DNA from: Marinobacter daqiaonensis
GTDB lineage: Bacteria > Pseudomonadota > Gammaproteobacteria > Pseudomonadales > Oleiphilaceae
DNA length: 64,000 nucleotides
Assembly: GCF_900115285.1 (NCBI RefSeq)
Contig: NZ_FOYW01000003.1
Location: forward strand, 62,001-126,000
Direction: 5' to 3'
The notes beneath the pieces were generated by a model. It saw only the letters and a program-made list of their open reading frames with translations. It was not told the origin of the DNA and ran no database searches. A program made the translations under genes and the position numbers. Numbering within the stretch: position 1 is the first letter of the stretch; each line of letters opens with the position of its first letter. Shown one piece after another: positions 43,148-52,294 of this stretch.

Positions 43148-43483
43148 ATGAGCTTCAAGAAACTGTTGATGGCAGCCGCACTGACCTCAGTCGCAATTGC
43201 CCCGGCCCTGGTATCGGCGGCTGATGTTGAGGCGGGCAAAAAGAAATCGGCTGTGTGTGCGGCCTGTCACGGACAGAATGGTATCGCCCAAATCCCGGGT
43301 TATCCCAACCTGGCTGGCCAGAACGCGGCTTATCTTGTCTCGGCATTGACAGCCTACAAGAACAAGCAGCGCATGGGTGGCCAGGCAGTTGTGATGCAGG
43401 GACAGGCCGCTGGCCTAAGTGATGAGGACATGGCAAACCTGGCGGCTTACTATGCCAGCCTGCCGGCGGATGGCGGCAAATAA
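43148..43483 (+). CDS. Small class I c-type cytochrome
   Basis: A 111-residue periplasmic monohaem cytochrome. The signal peptide is cleaved near SAA-D. The haem site is CAACH (37-41), with a methionine in AVVMQGQA as probable sixth ligand, and the fold closes with [17 protein letters not shown], as in cytochrome c553/c4 halves. The start at 43148 is chosen because ggagag precedes it; an ATG at 43136 would place that site inside the gene. It probably shuttles electrons to a terminal oxidase. It ends in a strong terminator. Confidence 0.92.
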   Translation: MSFKKLLMAAALTSVAIAPALVSAADVEAGKKKSAVCAACHGQNGIAQIPGYPNLAGQNAAYLVSALTAYKNKQRMGGQAVVMQGQAAGLSDEDMANLAAYYASLPADGGK

Positions 43484-43500
43484 TCTTCACCCGTAACAAA

Positions 43501-43530
43501 AAACCGGCCTCAAGGAGGCCGGTTTTTTTT
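43501..43530 (+). terminator. Rho-independent terminator after cytochrome c
   Basis: A perfect 11-bp stem (aaaccggcctc / gaggccggttt) with an aag loop is followed by a run of T. A matching A-run on the left lets it act on both strands, so it can also end ppnN, whose stop lies at 43551. Confidence 0.93.
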
Positions 43531-43550
43531 GTGCCAGCGATCCCCCGGGA

Positions 43551-44927
43551 TCACTTGACGATCCGGTAGCTCGGCCGGTAGGCGGAGTCCCCCGGCAGTT
43601 TCATCCGGTTCTGGGCGACGAATGCCGCCAGCATTTCCTCCAGCGGTGTCAGCAGCAAGGGGTCACCTGAGATCTCGAATGGCCCCTTCTCTTCAACCTG
43701 CCGGATACCCTCTGCTTTCACATTACCGGCGACGATGCCACTGAAAGCCTTGCGCAGATTGGCGGCAATCATGTGTACCGGCTGGCTGGTATGGAGTTCG
43801 AGCGCCTGCATGCTCTCGTGGGTCGGCTCGAACGGCATCTGGAAAACCGGGTCGATCTTCAGCATCCAGTTGAAGTGATAGGCATCCTGCATTGCCCGGC
43901 GGAACGCTTCCACGTCATGGATGCCTTTCTTCATGGTCTGGGCCACCCGGGCCGGGTCATCGATAATGATCTCGTACTTCTCGGCAGCCTTGTCGCCCAG
44001 GGCATTGCGGATAAAGCGGTCGATCATTTCGAAGTATTCGGCATTCTCCTTGAGGCCGGTGAAGATCACCGGGAAGGGGAGATCGGCATTGTCCGGGTGG
44101 AGTAACAGCCCCAGCAGGTAAAGGATTTCCTCGGCGGTGCCCACCCCGCCCGGGAAGACGATGATGCCGTGGCCTGCCCGCACGAAAGCTTCCAGGCGCT
44201 TTTCAATGTCCGGCATGATAACCAGCTCATTGACGATGGGGTTTGGCGCTTCCGCACCGATAATCCCGGGCTCGGTGATGCCAATGTAACGACCGTTCTT
44301 GACCCGCTGCTTGGCGTGGCCGATGGTGGCTCCCTTCATGGGGCCTTTCATGGCGCCCGGGCCGCAGCCGGTGCAGATGCTCAGGCCCCGGAGGCCGAGC
44401 TGGTGCCCGACTTCCTTGCTGTAGCTGTACTCCTCGCGGCTGATGGAGTGACCACCCCAGCAGACCACCAGATCCGGCTGACGGCCGGCCTGCAGGGTGC
44501 GGGCATTGCGAAGGATCTGGAAAATCAGGTTGGTGAGATCCTCCGGATTGTCACGGCGGAAGCCCGCCCCCGGGGTCACGAGGGTGTTGGAGTAGACGAT
44601 GTCCCGCAGTACCGCGAACAGGTGCTCCCGGATCGCGCGCATCATCTGCCCGTCCACGAAGGCGATGGCCGGAGCGTTGACGACCTCCAGCTTCAGGCCG
44701 CGGGGCTGGGGCACCAGCCGGATGTCAAAATCCGAGTAGGCCTCCATCAGATCCTTGCAGTCGTCGGTTTCCGCGCCGGTATTCAGAACCGCCAGTGCAC
44801 ACTGCCGAAACAGACGATACAGGCCTCCCTCGCTCCGGTCCTTCAGGCGGTTAACCTCATGGTTAGAGAGTATTTCCAGGCTGCCCTCGGGGGAAATCAG
44901 GGCGTTGACCGTCGGCTGTTTCTGCAT
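43551..44927 (-). CDS. ppnN: Pyrimidine/purine-5'-nucleotide nucleosidase PpnN (YgdH)
   Basis: A 458-residue nucleotide 5'-monophosphate nucleosidase of the LOG superfamily, hydrolysing NMPs to base and ribose-5-phosphate. Residues 1-140 match the N-terminal DUF4478 region, and the Rossmann LOG domain holds VVCWGGHSISREEY, GCGPGAMKGPMKGA and the catalytic motif FPGGVGTAEEI. A C-terminal DUF3412 region follows, as in E. coli PpnN (about 454 residues). The enzyme is (p)ppGpp-regulated in E. coli. The start at 44927 has agagga before it. It is divergent from thiI. Confidence 0.93.
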   Translation of the reverse strand: MQKQPTVNALISPEGSLEILSNHEVNRLKDRSEGGLYRLFRQCALAVLNTGAETDDCKDLMEAYSDFDIRLVPQPRGLKLEVVNAPAIAFVDGQMMRAIREHLFAVLRDIVYSNTLVTPGAGFRRDNPEDLTNLIFQILRNARTLQAGRQPDLVVCWGGHSISREEYSYSKEVGHQLGLRGLSICTGCGPGAMKGPMKGATIGHAKQRVKNGRYIGITEPGIIGAEAPNPIVNELVIMPDIEKRLEAFVRAGHGIIVFPGGVGTAEEILYLLGLLLHPDNADLPFPVIFTGLKENAEYFEMIDRFIRNALGDKAAEKYEIIIDDPARVAQTMKKGIHDVEAFRRAMQDAYHFNWMLKIDPVFQMPFEPTHESMQALELHTSQPVHMIAANLRKAFSGIVAGNVKAEGIRQVEEKGPFEISGDPLLLTPLEEMLAAFVAQNRMKLPGDSAYRPSYRIVK

Positions 44928-45070
44928 GAATTCCTCTGCTCCTGAACGAAGGTTTTGCGCTGGCAGGACGTGCGCTCCCGGCGAGGCCGGATTTTGAGGC
45001 ACGTCAGGAACCGGGTAGACTAAGGCCTTTGGAATCTTTACGCCAGTCAAACCAGCCCGGCCATTGTCCC

Positions 45071-46525
45071 ATGAAGTTACTGATCCGTCCGGCCCCGGAA
45101 GTGGCCATCAAGAGTAAACCCGTTCGCCGCCAGCAGATGAAGCACCTGCGCCAGAACATCAGGAAGCTGTTGGCGAGGCTCGACCATGATATCACCGTGG
45201 AGGGAAGTTGGGACCGTGTCGATGTTCACCTGCCCGATGATCGCGGGCTTCTGAGCCCGGCCCTTGACGAGTTGGGTCGTATTCCAGGCATTTCCACGAT
45301 CCAGGAAATCTCGGTCTACCCCCTGGTCAGCCTGGAGGATGTGGCGGAAAAGGCGCTGGCCGCGTTTGGGAGACGGGTGGAGGGAAAGACATTCGCGGTT
45401 CGGGCCAGGCGGATCGGCAGCCACGATTTCACCTCCAATGATGTGCAACGGCTCGTGGGCAGTGTTCTCATGGCCAACACCGGTGCCTCGGGCGTCCGTC
45501 TCAAGGACCCGGATGTAGAGGTGCGCATCGACGTTCGCGAGGACCAGTACCACCTTTCCCATCGCAAGCACCAGGGCGCAGGGGGCTATCCCCTGGGCAG
45601 CGTCGAGTCGGTAATGACACTGATCTCCGGTGGCTACGATTCCTCCGTGGCAGCCTACCTGATGATGCGCAGGGGCCTGCGGAGCCATTTCCTGTTCTTC
45701 AGCCTGGGCGGTCAGGCCCACGAGGTGGGAGTGCGGCAGGTGGTGAGTCATCTCTGGAACCGCTACGGCTCCTCCCATTCCGCCAAGTTCATTTCGGTGC
45801 CCTTCGAGGGTGTGGTGGCCGAGATCATGCGTTCGGTAAATCACCGACACTGGGGGGTGGTGCTCAAGCGGCAGATGCTCAAGGCGGCGTCCGAGATTGG
45901 CGCCGTGAACAACGTCGCGGGCCTGGTCACCGGCGATGCCGTTGCCCAGGTTTCCAGCCAGACCATGACCAACCTGAATGTGGTGGATCGGGCCAGCAAT
46001 GAAGTCGTCCTGAGACCGTTGATTGCCATGGACAAGCAGCAGATCATCCGCATCGCGGCGGAGATCGGCACCGAATCTTACGCCCGCAATATGCCGGAAT
46101 ACTGTGGCGTGATTTCCCAGAAGCCCGCCACCCGGGCGAAACTCGACCGGGTCGAGGCCGATGAGGCATTGATGGATCCCACGGCCCTTCGACGTGCCAT
46201 CGACGAGCGCAGGGAAACGCCGGTGGCTGATCTGATGAACACCGAGCTGACGCCTGATGCGGTGGAGCTGGTGTCCACTCCCGACGTGGATGATGTGATC
46301 ATCGACGTGCGTCATCCGGATGAGGAGGAGCGTTCGCCGCTGGTCCTGACCAACAACGAGGTCATTAACATCCCCTTCTACGAGCTCAACCAGCAGGTTG
46401 AGGCCCTGTCCCAGGATCGCCAGTACCTGCTCTATTGTGCCAGGGGCACCATGAGTCGCATGCATGCGGGGCACCTGAAGGCGGAAGGGCACGACAACAT
46501 CAAGGTATATGCGCCGGGACACTGA
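45071..46525 (+). CDS. thiI: tRNA 4-thiouridine synthase / sulfurtransferase ThiI
   Basis: A 484-residue enzyme that adenylates and thiolates U8 of tRNAs and supplies sulfur for thiazole synthesis. Domains: ferredoxin-like N-terminus, THUMP (about 60-165), PP-loop ATPase with SGGYDSS (186-192), and a C-terminal rhodanese with the persulfide cysteine C456 (YCARGTMSRMHA). A second conserved cysteine (C345 in PEYCGV) is kept, so both residues of the disulfide relay are present. The start is 45071 (MKLLIRPAPEVAIKSK) by analogy with the family. It lies 31 bp before the YdcF-type gene. Confidence 0.95.
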   Translation: MKLLIRPAPEVAIKSKPVRRQQMKHLRQNIRKLLARLDHDITVEGSWDRVDVHLPDDRGLLSPALDELGRIPGISTIQEISVYPLVSLEDVAEKALAAFGRRVEGKTFAVRARRIGSHDFTSNDVQRLVGSVLMANTGASGVRLKDPDVEVRIDVREDQYHLSHRKHQGAGGYPLGSVESVMTLISGGYDSSVAAYLMMRRGLRSHFLFFSLGGQAHEVGVRQVVSHLWNRYGSSHSAKFISVPFEGVVAEIMRSVNHRHWGVVLKRQMLKAASEIGAVNNVAGLVTGDAVAQVSSQTMTNLNVVDRASNEVVLRPLIAMDKQQIIRIAAEIGTESYARNMPEYCGVISQKPATRAKLDRVEADEALMDPTALRRAIDERRETPVADLMNTELTPDAVELVSTPDVDDVIIDVRHPDEEERSPLVLTNNEVINIPFYELNQQVEALSQDRQYLLYCARGTMSRMHAGHLKAEGHDNIKVYAPGH

Positions 46526-46556
46526 CCGGCGGTAGCCCCAGGGAAGACAGAAACCC

Positions 46557-47306
46557 ATGCTTCAGTTGATAAAGCTGGCGATAATGCCTCCCTTCCTGAA
46601 CATCCTGCTTCTGGCGGCAGGCTTGCTGTTAATGGGGTCCTTGCCACGGATGGGCAGGACGCTGATCCTGCTCGGGCTGGTATCGCTTTATCTCTTTTCC
46701 ATTCCGCCAGCGCAGCAGGTACTGAGCCTTGGCCTGGAGGACCACCCGGTTCCAACGGTTGAGGAGGCGTCCCGGGCCGGTGCCATTGTGGTCCTTGGTG
46801 GTGGCCGTGAAGTATCGGCGCCCCACTGGTCCGGGCAGGATGTGGTGGCGGAGGCACCCCTGGCCCGGCTGGCGGAAGCGGCCCGCTGGCACCGCAGGAC
46901 CGGATTGCCGATGCTGCTGACCGGTGGCCGCAACGGCATGCCGGAGGCGGAATCCGAAGCGCAGATCATGAACCGGATGCTTGAGGAGGCCTTTGGAGTG
47001 CAGGCACGCTGGCTGGAACATGAAAGCCGCACCACCCGGGAAAATGCCGAACTGAGCGTGCCCATTCTCAGGACCGCCGGCGTCGACACCATCCTGCTGG
47101 TCACCCACGCGGCCCACCTGACCCGCGCCATCCCCGAGTTCGAGCGCCGCGGCCTGGACGTGATCCCCGCCCCCATGGGATTTACCCACAGCAATGAGGA
47201 GCAGGCCTTCAATTTCCTGCCGCGAACCTATTACCTGTTGGAGAGTACCCGCCTGCTCCATGAGCAGGTCGGGCGGCTTTACTACTGGCTGACGCGGTCC
47301 GGCTGA
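46557..47306 (+). CDS. YdcF/ElyC-family membrane protein (DUF218)
   Basis: A 249-residue protein with two N-terminal membrane helices (FLNILLLAAGLLLMG, LILLGLVSLYLFSI) and a periplasmic DUF218 domain (AIVVLGGGREVS, LPMLLTGGRNG, ESRTTRENAELSVPIL, ILLVTHAAHLTRAIPEFERRG). Relatives such as ElyC, SanA and YdcF are tied to envelope integrity and peptidoglycan-precursor lipid recycling; the nucleotide or lipid ligand is not settled. It is probably co-transcribed with thiI. The small size and two helices fit the ElyC group. Confidence 0.85.
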   Translation: MLQLIKLAIMPPFLNILLLAAGLLLMGSLPRMGRTLILLGLVSLYLFSIPPAQQVLSLGLEDHPVPTVEEASRAGAIVVLGGGREVSAPHWSGQDVVAEAPLARLAEAARWHRRTGLPMLLTGGRNGMPEAESEAQIMNRMLEEAFGVQARWLEHESRTTRENAELSVPILRTAGVDTILLVTHAAHLTRAIPEFERRGLDVIPAPMGFTHSNEEQAFNFLPRTYYLLESTRLLHEQVGRLYYWLTRSG

Positions 47307-47314
47307 GGGCGCCT

Positions 47315-48331
47315 TCAGACCGCTCCAAGGCCCCGGAAAAACCGCTGAACATTCTCACTCAGTGACTCCAGGTCATACCCCCCTTCCTGCACCACCAGTG
47401 TCGGCAGGTGAGTGTCGGCAATGCGCTTGCCCAGCCGTGAGAAACCATCCGAGGTGACCGCCACCTTGGCCTGGGGGTCGTCCTTGTAGATATCGAAGCC
47501 CAGGCACAGCACCAGTACGTCGGGATCGTAGAGTTTGATGTCGGTCAGGGCCTGGTCCAGGGTGTCGAAGAAGTGCTCTTCACTGGAGCCGTGGGGCATG
47601 GGGTAGTTGATGTTGTAGCCATGGCCGTCGCCTTCACCGCGTTCGTTCTGGAAACCGGTCACCACCGGATAGAAGTTGGTGGGATCGCCGTGGATGGAAA
47701 CGTAGAGAACGTCACTGCGGTCGTAGAAGATCTCCTGCACCCCCTGGCCGTGATGCATGTCGGTATCGAGGATGGCTACCCGCGCAAAACGGTCCTGCAG
47801 GTGCTGGGCCGCTATGGCGGCATTGTTCAGGTAGCAGAAGCCGCCGGCGGCATCCCGGCGGGCATGGTGCCCGGGCGGGCGGCATACCGCGTAGGAGACC
47901 CGGTCGCCTGCCTTGACTGCATCGGCCGCGCCCAGGGCTGCCTGGGCCGACCAGTAGGCCGCCTCCCAGGTTCTGGCGCCGATGGGCGAGCTGCCGTCGG
48001 CCTGGTAGCGGGCGGCTTCGGCGAGAACGCCCTGGAGGTGGTTGGGCGAGCGCACGAAGATGTTGGACATGACTTCATCGCCCCAGTCCTCCTGTTCCAT
48101 CCAGCGGCGGTGGGCGGACTCCAGAAAGCGCAGGTAGCCAAGGTCGTGGATATCCGAGATCGGCCCGGCGCCCTGGTCCGCCGGCTGCAGAACCTCGACT
48201 CCCATCTCTTTCAGGCCTTCCAGCATCTGGCCGGTCCGATCGGCTACCTCCTGGGGCTGGCGCATCCGGCCCTTGGTGAAATAGGTCTTCGGTTCGTGCA
48301 GATCCTGGGAAGGATGGAAGAACGCTTTCAT
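47315..48331 (-). CDS. Acetylpolyamine amidohydrolase / histone deacetylase-family enzyme
   Basis: A 338-residue zinc deacetylase of the arginase/HDAC fold. The active-site histidine pair is in CRPPGHHARRD, the zinc ligands in LDTDMHHGQGVQ, and the oxyanion tyrosine region in VVQEGGYDLES. Length and the QEIFYDRSDVLYVSIHGDP insert match bacterial acetylpolyamine amidohydrolases (about 340 residues), which remove acetyl from N-acetylputrescine or N-acetylspermidine. The divergent neighbour is a succinate-semialdehyde dehydrogenase; together they fit polyamine use as a carbon and nitrogen source. Confidence 0.86.
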   Translation of the reverse strand: MKAFFHPSQDLHEPKTYFTKGRMRQPQEVADRTGQMLEGLKEMGVEVLQPADQGAGPISDIHDLGYLRFLESAHRRWMEQEDWGDEVMSNIFVRSPNHLQGVLAEAARYQADGSSPIGARTWEAAYWSAQAALGAADAVKAGDRVSYAVCRPPGHHARRDAAGGFCYLNNAAIAAQHLQDRFARVAILDTDMHHGQGVQEIFYDRSDVLYVSIHGDPTNFYPVVTGFQNERGEGDGHGYNINYPMPHGSSEEHFFDTLDQALTDIKLYDPDVLVLCLGFDIYKDDPQAKVAVTSDGFSRLGKRIADTHLPTLVVQEGGYDLESLSENVQRFFRGLGAV

Positions 48332-48538
48332 GTTCCGGACTCCTTAAGTCTGTGCGTATTTGGGACCAGTATAGATGTCGGCTGAGCTATTGCCCGAGAA
48401 GAAAGCTTGCTGCCTTTACACCCGGCCAAAACGCAGCCAATATGACTCAGTAGTCTCACTCCCGGACATTCTCGTCAATACCCTAGACAGCCCAGAAGAA
48501 CAAGCAAGAAATACTGTCCCTGAAACAGAGGAGCCACA

Positions 48539-49990
48539 ATGATCAAGTCAGACCTGCTCAAGAACATGAAAGGTTACATTGGCGGCCAGTGGAAGGCGTC
48601 GGGCGACCAGACCTTCGACGTCTACAATCCGGCCACCGGCCAGGTGATCGCGAAAGCACCGTCAATGCCGGCCGAGGACGTGAAAGCCGCGATCGAGTCA
48701 GGGCAGTCGGCCCTGAAGTTGACCAAGCCCTATGCCATCGAGACCCGGCGCCAGTGGCTTGAGCAGATCCGGGATGCCCTCAAGGCCAACCGGGAAGAGA
48801 TTGGCCGAATCCTGTGCATGGAGCATGGCAAGCCTCTGAACGAAGCCCAGGGCGAAGTGGATTACGCGGCCGGATTCTTCGACTACTTCTCGAAGACCAT
48901 CGGCGAGTTGAATTCCCGCACCCTGGAAGAAAAGCCCAAGGACTGTACCTGGACCGTCCACTACCGTCCCGTTGGCGTGGTGGGTCTGATTACACCCTGG
49001 AACTTCCCCATCGGCATGATCGCCAAGAAGCTGTCCGCCGCTCTGGCAGCAGGCTGTCCCTCGGTGATCAAACCGGCCAGCGAGACACCCCTGACCATGA
49101 TTGCCCTGTTCACCATCATCGACGAGGAAGTGGACCTGCCCGATGGCATGGTCAACCTGGTGATGGGTAAGGCCAGTGTGATCGGCAAGGTGCTGTGTGA
49201 ACATCCGGACGTGCCCATGCTCAGCTTTACCGGTTCCACCGAGGTGGGACGCAAGCTCATCGAGGATACGACGGAACACGTCAAGAAGCTGGCACTGGAG
49301 CTGGGTGGCAATGCGCCCTATATCATTTTCGAGGACGCCGACCTGGACAAGGCGGCGGACAACCTCATCGCCAACAAATTCCGTGGTGGCGGTCAGACCT
49401 GCGTGTGTGCCAACCGGATCTTTGTTCACGAGAAGGTCATGGACAGCTTCAGTCAGAAGCTGGCGGACCGGGTCAACAAAATGACCGTGGGCGATGGCAT
49501 CAACGGTGATGTGGATATTGGCCCGCTGATCAACAAGGCCGGCTTCAACAAGGTGAAAGACCACCTGGAAGATGCCCTGGACAAGGGCGCGACCCTGGTG
49601 GCCGGCACCAGACCGGACGATCTCCCCAGCGACACCCTGTTTTTCCCGCCCACCGTCGTTTCCGGCATCAAGCGTGATATGGCCTGCTTCCGCGAGGAAA
49701 CTTTCGGTCCGCTGGTGCCGATGGTGTCCTTCAGCTCCGAGGAGGAAGCCGTCGAGATGGGCAACGACACCGAGTTCGGCCTGGCGTCGTACCTGTTCAC
49801 CGCCGACGAAGAGCGTGCCATGCGGGTGGCAGGCGCCCTGCGCTTCGGCCACGTGGGCTGGAACACCGGCACCGGCCCGACTCCGGAAGCCCCCTTCGGC
49901 GGCATGAAGGCCTCCGGTATTGGTCGGGAAGGCGGCCTTGAGGGTCTGTTCGAGTTTGTTGAGCCGCAGACGGTACCCCGCGGTTTTTAA
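48539..49990 (+). CDS. NAD(P)-dependent succinate-semialdehyde dehydrogenase (GabD-like)
   Basis: A 483-residue aldehyde dehydrogenase. It carries the cofactor fold signature LTPWNFPIGMIAKKL-type LITPWNFPIGM, general base Glu in LALELGGNAPYI and catalytic Cys in GGGQTCVCANRIFV. The sequence MEHGKPLNEAQGEV and PFGGMKASGIGREGG are typical of SSADH/GabD. It oxidises succinate semialdehyde to succinate, closing the GABA shunt downstream of putrescine catabolism. It starts behind agagga and is divergent from the acetylpolyamine amidohydrolase, with 207 bp between. The cofactor preference (NAD or NADP) is not assigned. Confidence 0.88.
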   Translation: MIKSDLLKNMKGYIGGQWKASGDQTFDVYNPATGQVIAKAPSMPAEDVKAAIESGQSALKLTKPYAIETRRQWLEQIRDALKANREEIGRILCMEHGKPLNEAQGEVDYAAGFFDYFSKTIGELNSRTLEEKPKDCTWTVHYRPVGVVGLITPWNFPIGMIAKKLSAALAAGCPSVIKPASETPLTMIALFTIIDEEVDLPDGMVNLVMGKASVIGKVLCEHPDVPMLSFTGSTEVGRKLIEDTTEHVKKLALELGGNAPYIIFEDADLDKAADNLIANKFRGGGQTCVCANRIFVHEKVMDSFSQKLADRVNKMTVGDGINGDVDIGPLINKAGFNKVKDHLEDALDKGATLVAGTRPDDLPSDTLFFPPTVVSGIKRDMACFREETFGPLVPMVSFSSEEEAVEMGNDTEFGLASYLFTADEERAMRVAGALRFGHVGWNTGTGPTPEAPFGGMKASGIGREGGLEGLFEFVEPQTVPRGF

Positions 49991-49998
49991 GCCTGAAT

Positions 49999-50026
49999 CA
50001 GCGTCGGCCAGTGATGGCCGACGCTG
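49999..50026 (+). terminator. Stem-loop after the SSADH gene
   Basis: A perfect 12-bp stem (cagcgtcggcca / tggccgacgctg) with a gtga loop lies nine bases past the SSADH stop. No T-run follows, so termination may be partial. Confidence 0.65.
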
Positions 50027-50106
50027 GTCCCTCCAATAACCCAACCCCTTCCCATGGGTGATATACTCGTGCCTCATTTTCAACCAGGCAGCAACGGCAG
50101 AATCCC

Positions 50107-52272
50107 ATGGACGTCTCCCCCATCATCGACCCCCTGAACGACGCCCAGCGCGAAGCGGTCACCGCCCAGAATGACCACCTGCTGGTGCTCGCTGGTGCCG
50201 GCAGTGGCAAGACGCGGGTGCTGGTGCACCGCATGGCCTGGTTGATGCAGGTCGACCAGGTGCCGCCGACGGGCATCCTCGCCGTTACCTTCACCAACAA
50301 GGCGGCGAAGGAGATGCGCTATCGCATCGAGCAGATGATGAACATCCCCTCCAGGGGCATGTGGTTCGGCACCTTCCATGGCATCGCTCACCGTCTGCTG
50401 CGCTCCCACTGGCAGGACGCCGGTCTGCCGGAAAACTTCCAGGTGCTGGACAGCGACGACCAGTTGCGGCTGATCAAGCGGGTGATGCGGGAGGCACAGA
50501 TCGACGAGAGCCGCTGGCCACCGAAACAGGCCCAGTGGTTCATCAACAGCCAGAAAGACGAAGGCCTGCGGGCGGACCACATCCAGGAAAACCCTGGTGA
50601 CCATTTCACCAGCACCATGCTGCAGATCTATCGCCAGTACGAGAAGCTCTGCAACCAGGGAGGACTGGTGGACTTCGGCGAACTGTTGCTGCGCTCCCAC
50701 GAACTCTGGCTGCACCGGCCGGAGTTGTTGACCCACTACCAGCGCCGGTTCAAGCACATCCTGGTGGACGAGTTCCAGGACACCAACACCATCCAGTACG
50801 CCTGGCTGCAGGTGCTGGCCAGCAATCGGGTGCCCATTACCGTGGTGGGTGATGACGACCAGTCCATCTATGGCTGGCGGGGCGCGAAGATCGAGAATAT
50901 CCAGCAGTATCAGCGGGACTTTCCCAACGCCCGCCTGGTCCGGCTCGAACAGAATTACCGCTCAACACAGACCATCCTCAAGGCTGCCAACTCGGTGATC
51001 GCCAACAATCAGGGCCGGCTGGGCAAGGAGCTCTGGACCGATGGCCCCGAAGGGGAGCCCATCAGCCTGTATGCGGCCTTCAACGAGATGGACGAGGCCA
51101 ACTACATCGCCGATACCATCAGCACCTGGGTGAGCGAAGGCAGCCTGCGTAGCGAGAGCGCCATCCTCTATCGATCCAACGCCCAGTCCAGGGTGCTGGA
51201 AGAGGCCCTGATGCGTCAGGGTATTCCGTACCGGGTCTATGGTGGCCTGCGGTTCTACGACCGCCAGGAAATCCGCAATGCCATCGCCTACCTGCGGCTG
51301 GTTCATTACCGGCGGGATGATGCGGCGTTTGAGCGGGTGGTCAACGTGCCCACCCGGGGGATCGGCGCCAAGAGCCTGGCTGACCTTCGCGCCCATGCCA
51401 CCGAGCAGGGTATCTCCCTCTGGGAGGCATCGCAGCGGATGCTGGACGCGGGCGCGGTCAAGGGCAAGGCCCGCACCGGGCTGCAGCAGTTCATCGATAT
51501 CATCCAGGCGCTGTCGGAAAAGGTCGATCAGTCCTCCCTGCAGGGTCTGATGAAGGAAACCCTCCAGGTCAGCGGTCTCAAGGATTACCACGCCAACGAG
51601 AAAGGGGAGAAGGGCCAGGCCCGGGTTGAAAACCTGGAGGAACTGATCAATGCCCTGTCGGATTTCGAGGTGGACGACGGCGAGGACGCCCTGGCGGAAT
51701 TCATCGCTCAGGCGGCTCTGGACGCCGGCGAGGCCCAGGCGGATTCCCATGAAGACAGCGTCCAGCTGATGACCCTGCACTCCGCCAAGGGCCTGGAATT
51801 TCCGCTGGTGTTCCTGGCGGGTGTGGAAGAGGGCCTGTTCCCCCACAGTATGTCCCTGGAGGAACCCGGGCGCATGGAAGAGGAGCGCCGGCTGGCCTAT
51901 GTGGGTATCACCCGGGCCATGAAGCGGCTGATCCTCACTTACGCCGAGTCTCGTCGCCTCTACGGCCAGGAGAAATTCCACGCCCTGTCACGATTCGTGC
52001 GGGAGATCCCGGCGGACTGCATCCAGGAAGTGCGCCTGCGCAATACCGTCACCCGTCCGGCCATGGTGTCCCGGCCCAATGAAAGCCTGTTCAGTCAGGC
52101 CCCCGACGCCGGTACCGGCTTCACTTTGGGGCAACGGGTACGCCATCCCAAGTTTGGGGAAGGTATCGTGATGAACAGCGAGGGTAGCGGCCATCACACC
52201 CGGATTCAGGTGAATTTTGATGAAGGTGCCAAATGGCTTGTGTTGGCCTATGCGCCCCTGGAGGCTTGCTGA
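50107..52272 (+). CDS. uvrD: DNA helicase II UvrD
   Basis: A 721-residue SF1A 3'-5' helicase for nucleotide excision and mismatch repair. Motifs: Q motif LNDAQREAV, Walker A LAGAGSGKTRVL, Ia TFTNKAAKEM, II LVDEFQDTN, III GDDDQSIYGWRGA, IV LEQNYRST, V MTLHSAKGLEFP, VI LAYVGITRAM. The C-terminal Tudor-like segment LGQRVRHPKFGEGIV...VNFDEGAKWLVLAYAPLE binds RNA polymerase in relatives, which identifies UvrD/PcrA rather than Rep. Length matches E. coli UvrD (720). It is monocistronic and convergent with tsdA. Confidence 0.96.
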   Translation: MDVSPIIDPLNDAQREAVTAQNDHLLVLAGAGSGKTRVLVHRMAWLMQVDQVPPTGILAVTFTNKAAKEMRYRIEQMMNIPSRGMWFGTFHGIAHRLLRSHWQDAGLPENFQVLDSDDQLRLIKRVMREAQIDESRWPPKQAQWFINSQKDEGLRADHIQENPGDHFTSTMLQIYRQYEKLCNQGGLVDFGELLLRSHELWLHRPELLTHYQRRFKHILVDEFQDTNTIQYAWLQVLASNRVPITVVGDDDQSIYGWRGAKIENIQQYQRDFPNARLVRLEQNYRSTQTILKAANSVIANNQGRLGKELWTDGPEGEPISLYAAFNEMDEANYIADTISTWVSEGSLRSESAILYRSNAQSRVLEEALMRQGIPYRVYGGLRFYDRQEIRNAIAYLRLVHYRRDDAAFERVVNVPTRGIGAKSLADLRAHATEQGISLWEASQRMLDAGAVKGKARTGLQQFIDIIQALSEKVDQSSLQGLMKETLQVSGLKDYHANEKGEKGQARVENLEELINALSDFEVDDGEDALAEFIAQAALDAGEAQADSHEDSVQLMTLHSAKGLEFPLVFLAGVEEGLFPHSMSLEEPGRMEEERRLAYVGITRAMKRLILTYAESRRLYGQEKFHALSRFVREIPADCIQEVRLRNTVTRPAMVSRPNESLFSQAPDAGTGFTLGQRVRHPKFGEGIVMNSEGSGHHTRIQVNFDEGAKWLVLAYAPLEAC

Positions 52273-52294
52273 GGCGCCGGGACACCAGACACTG

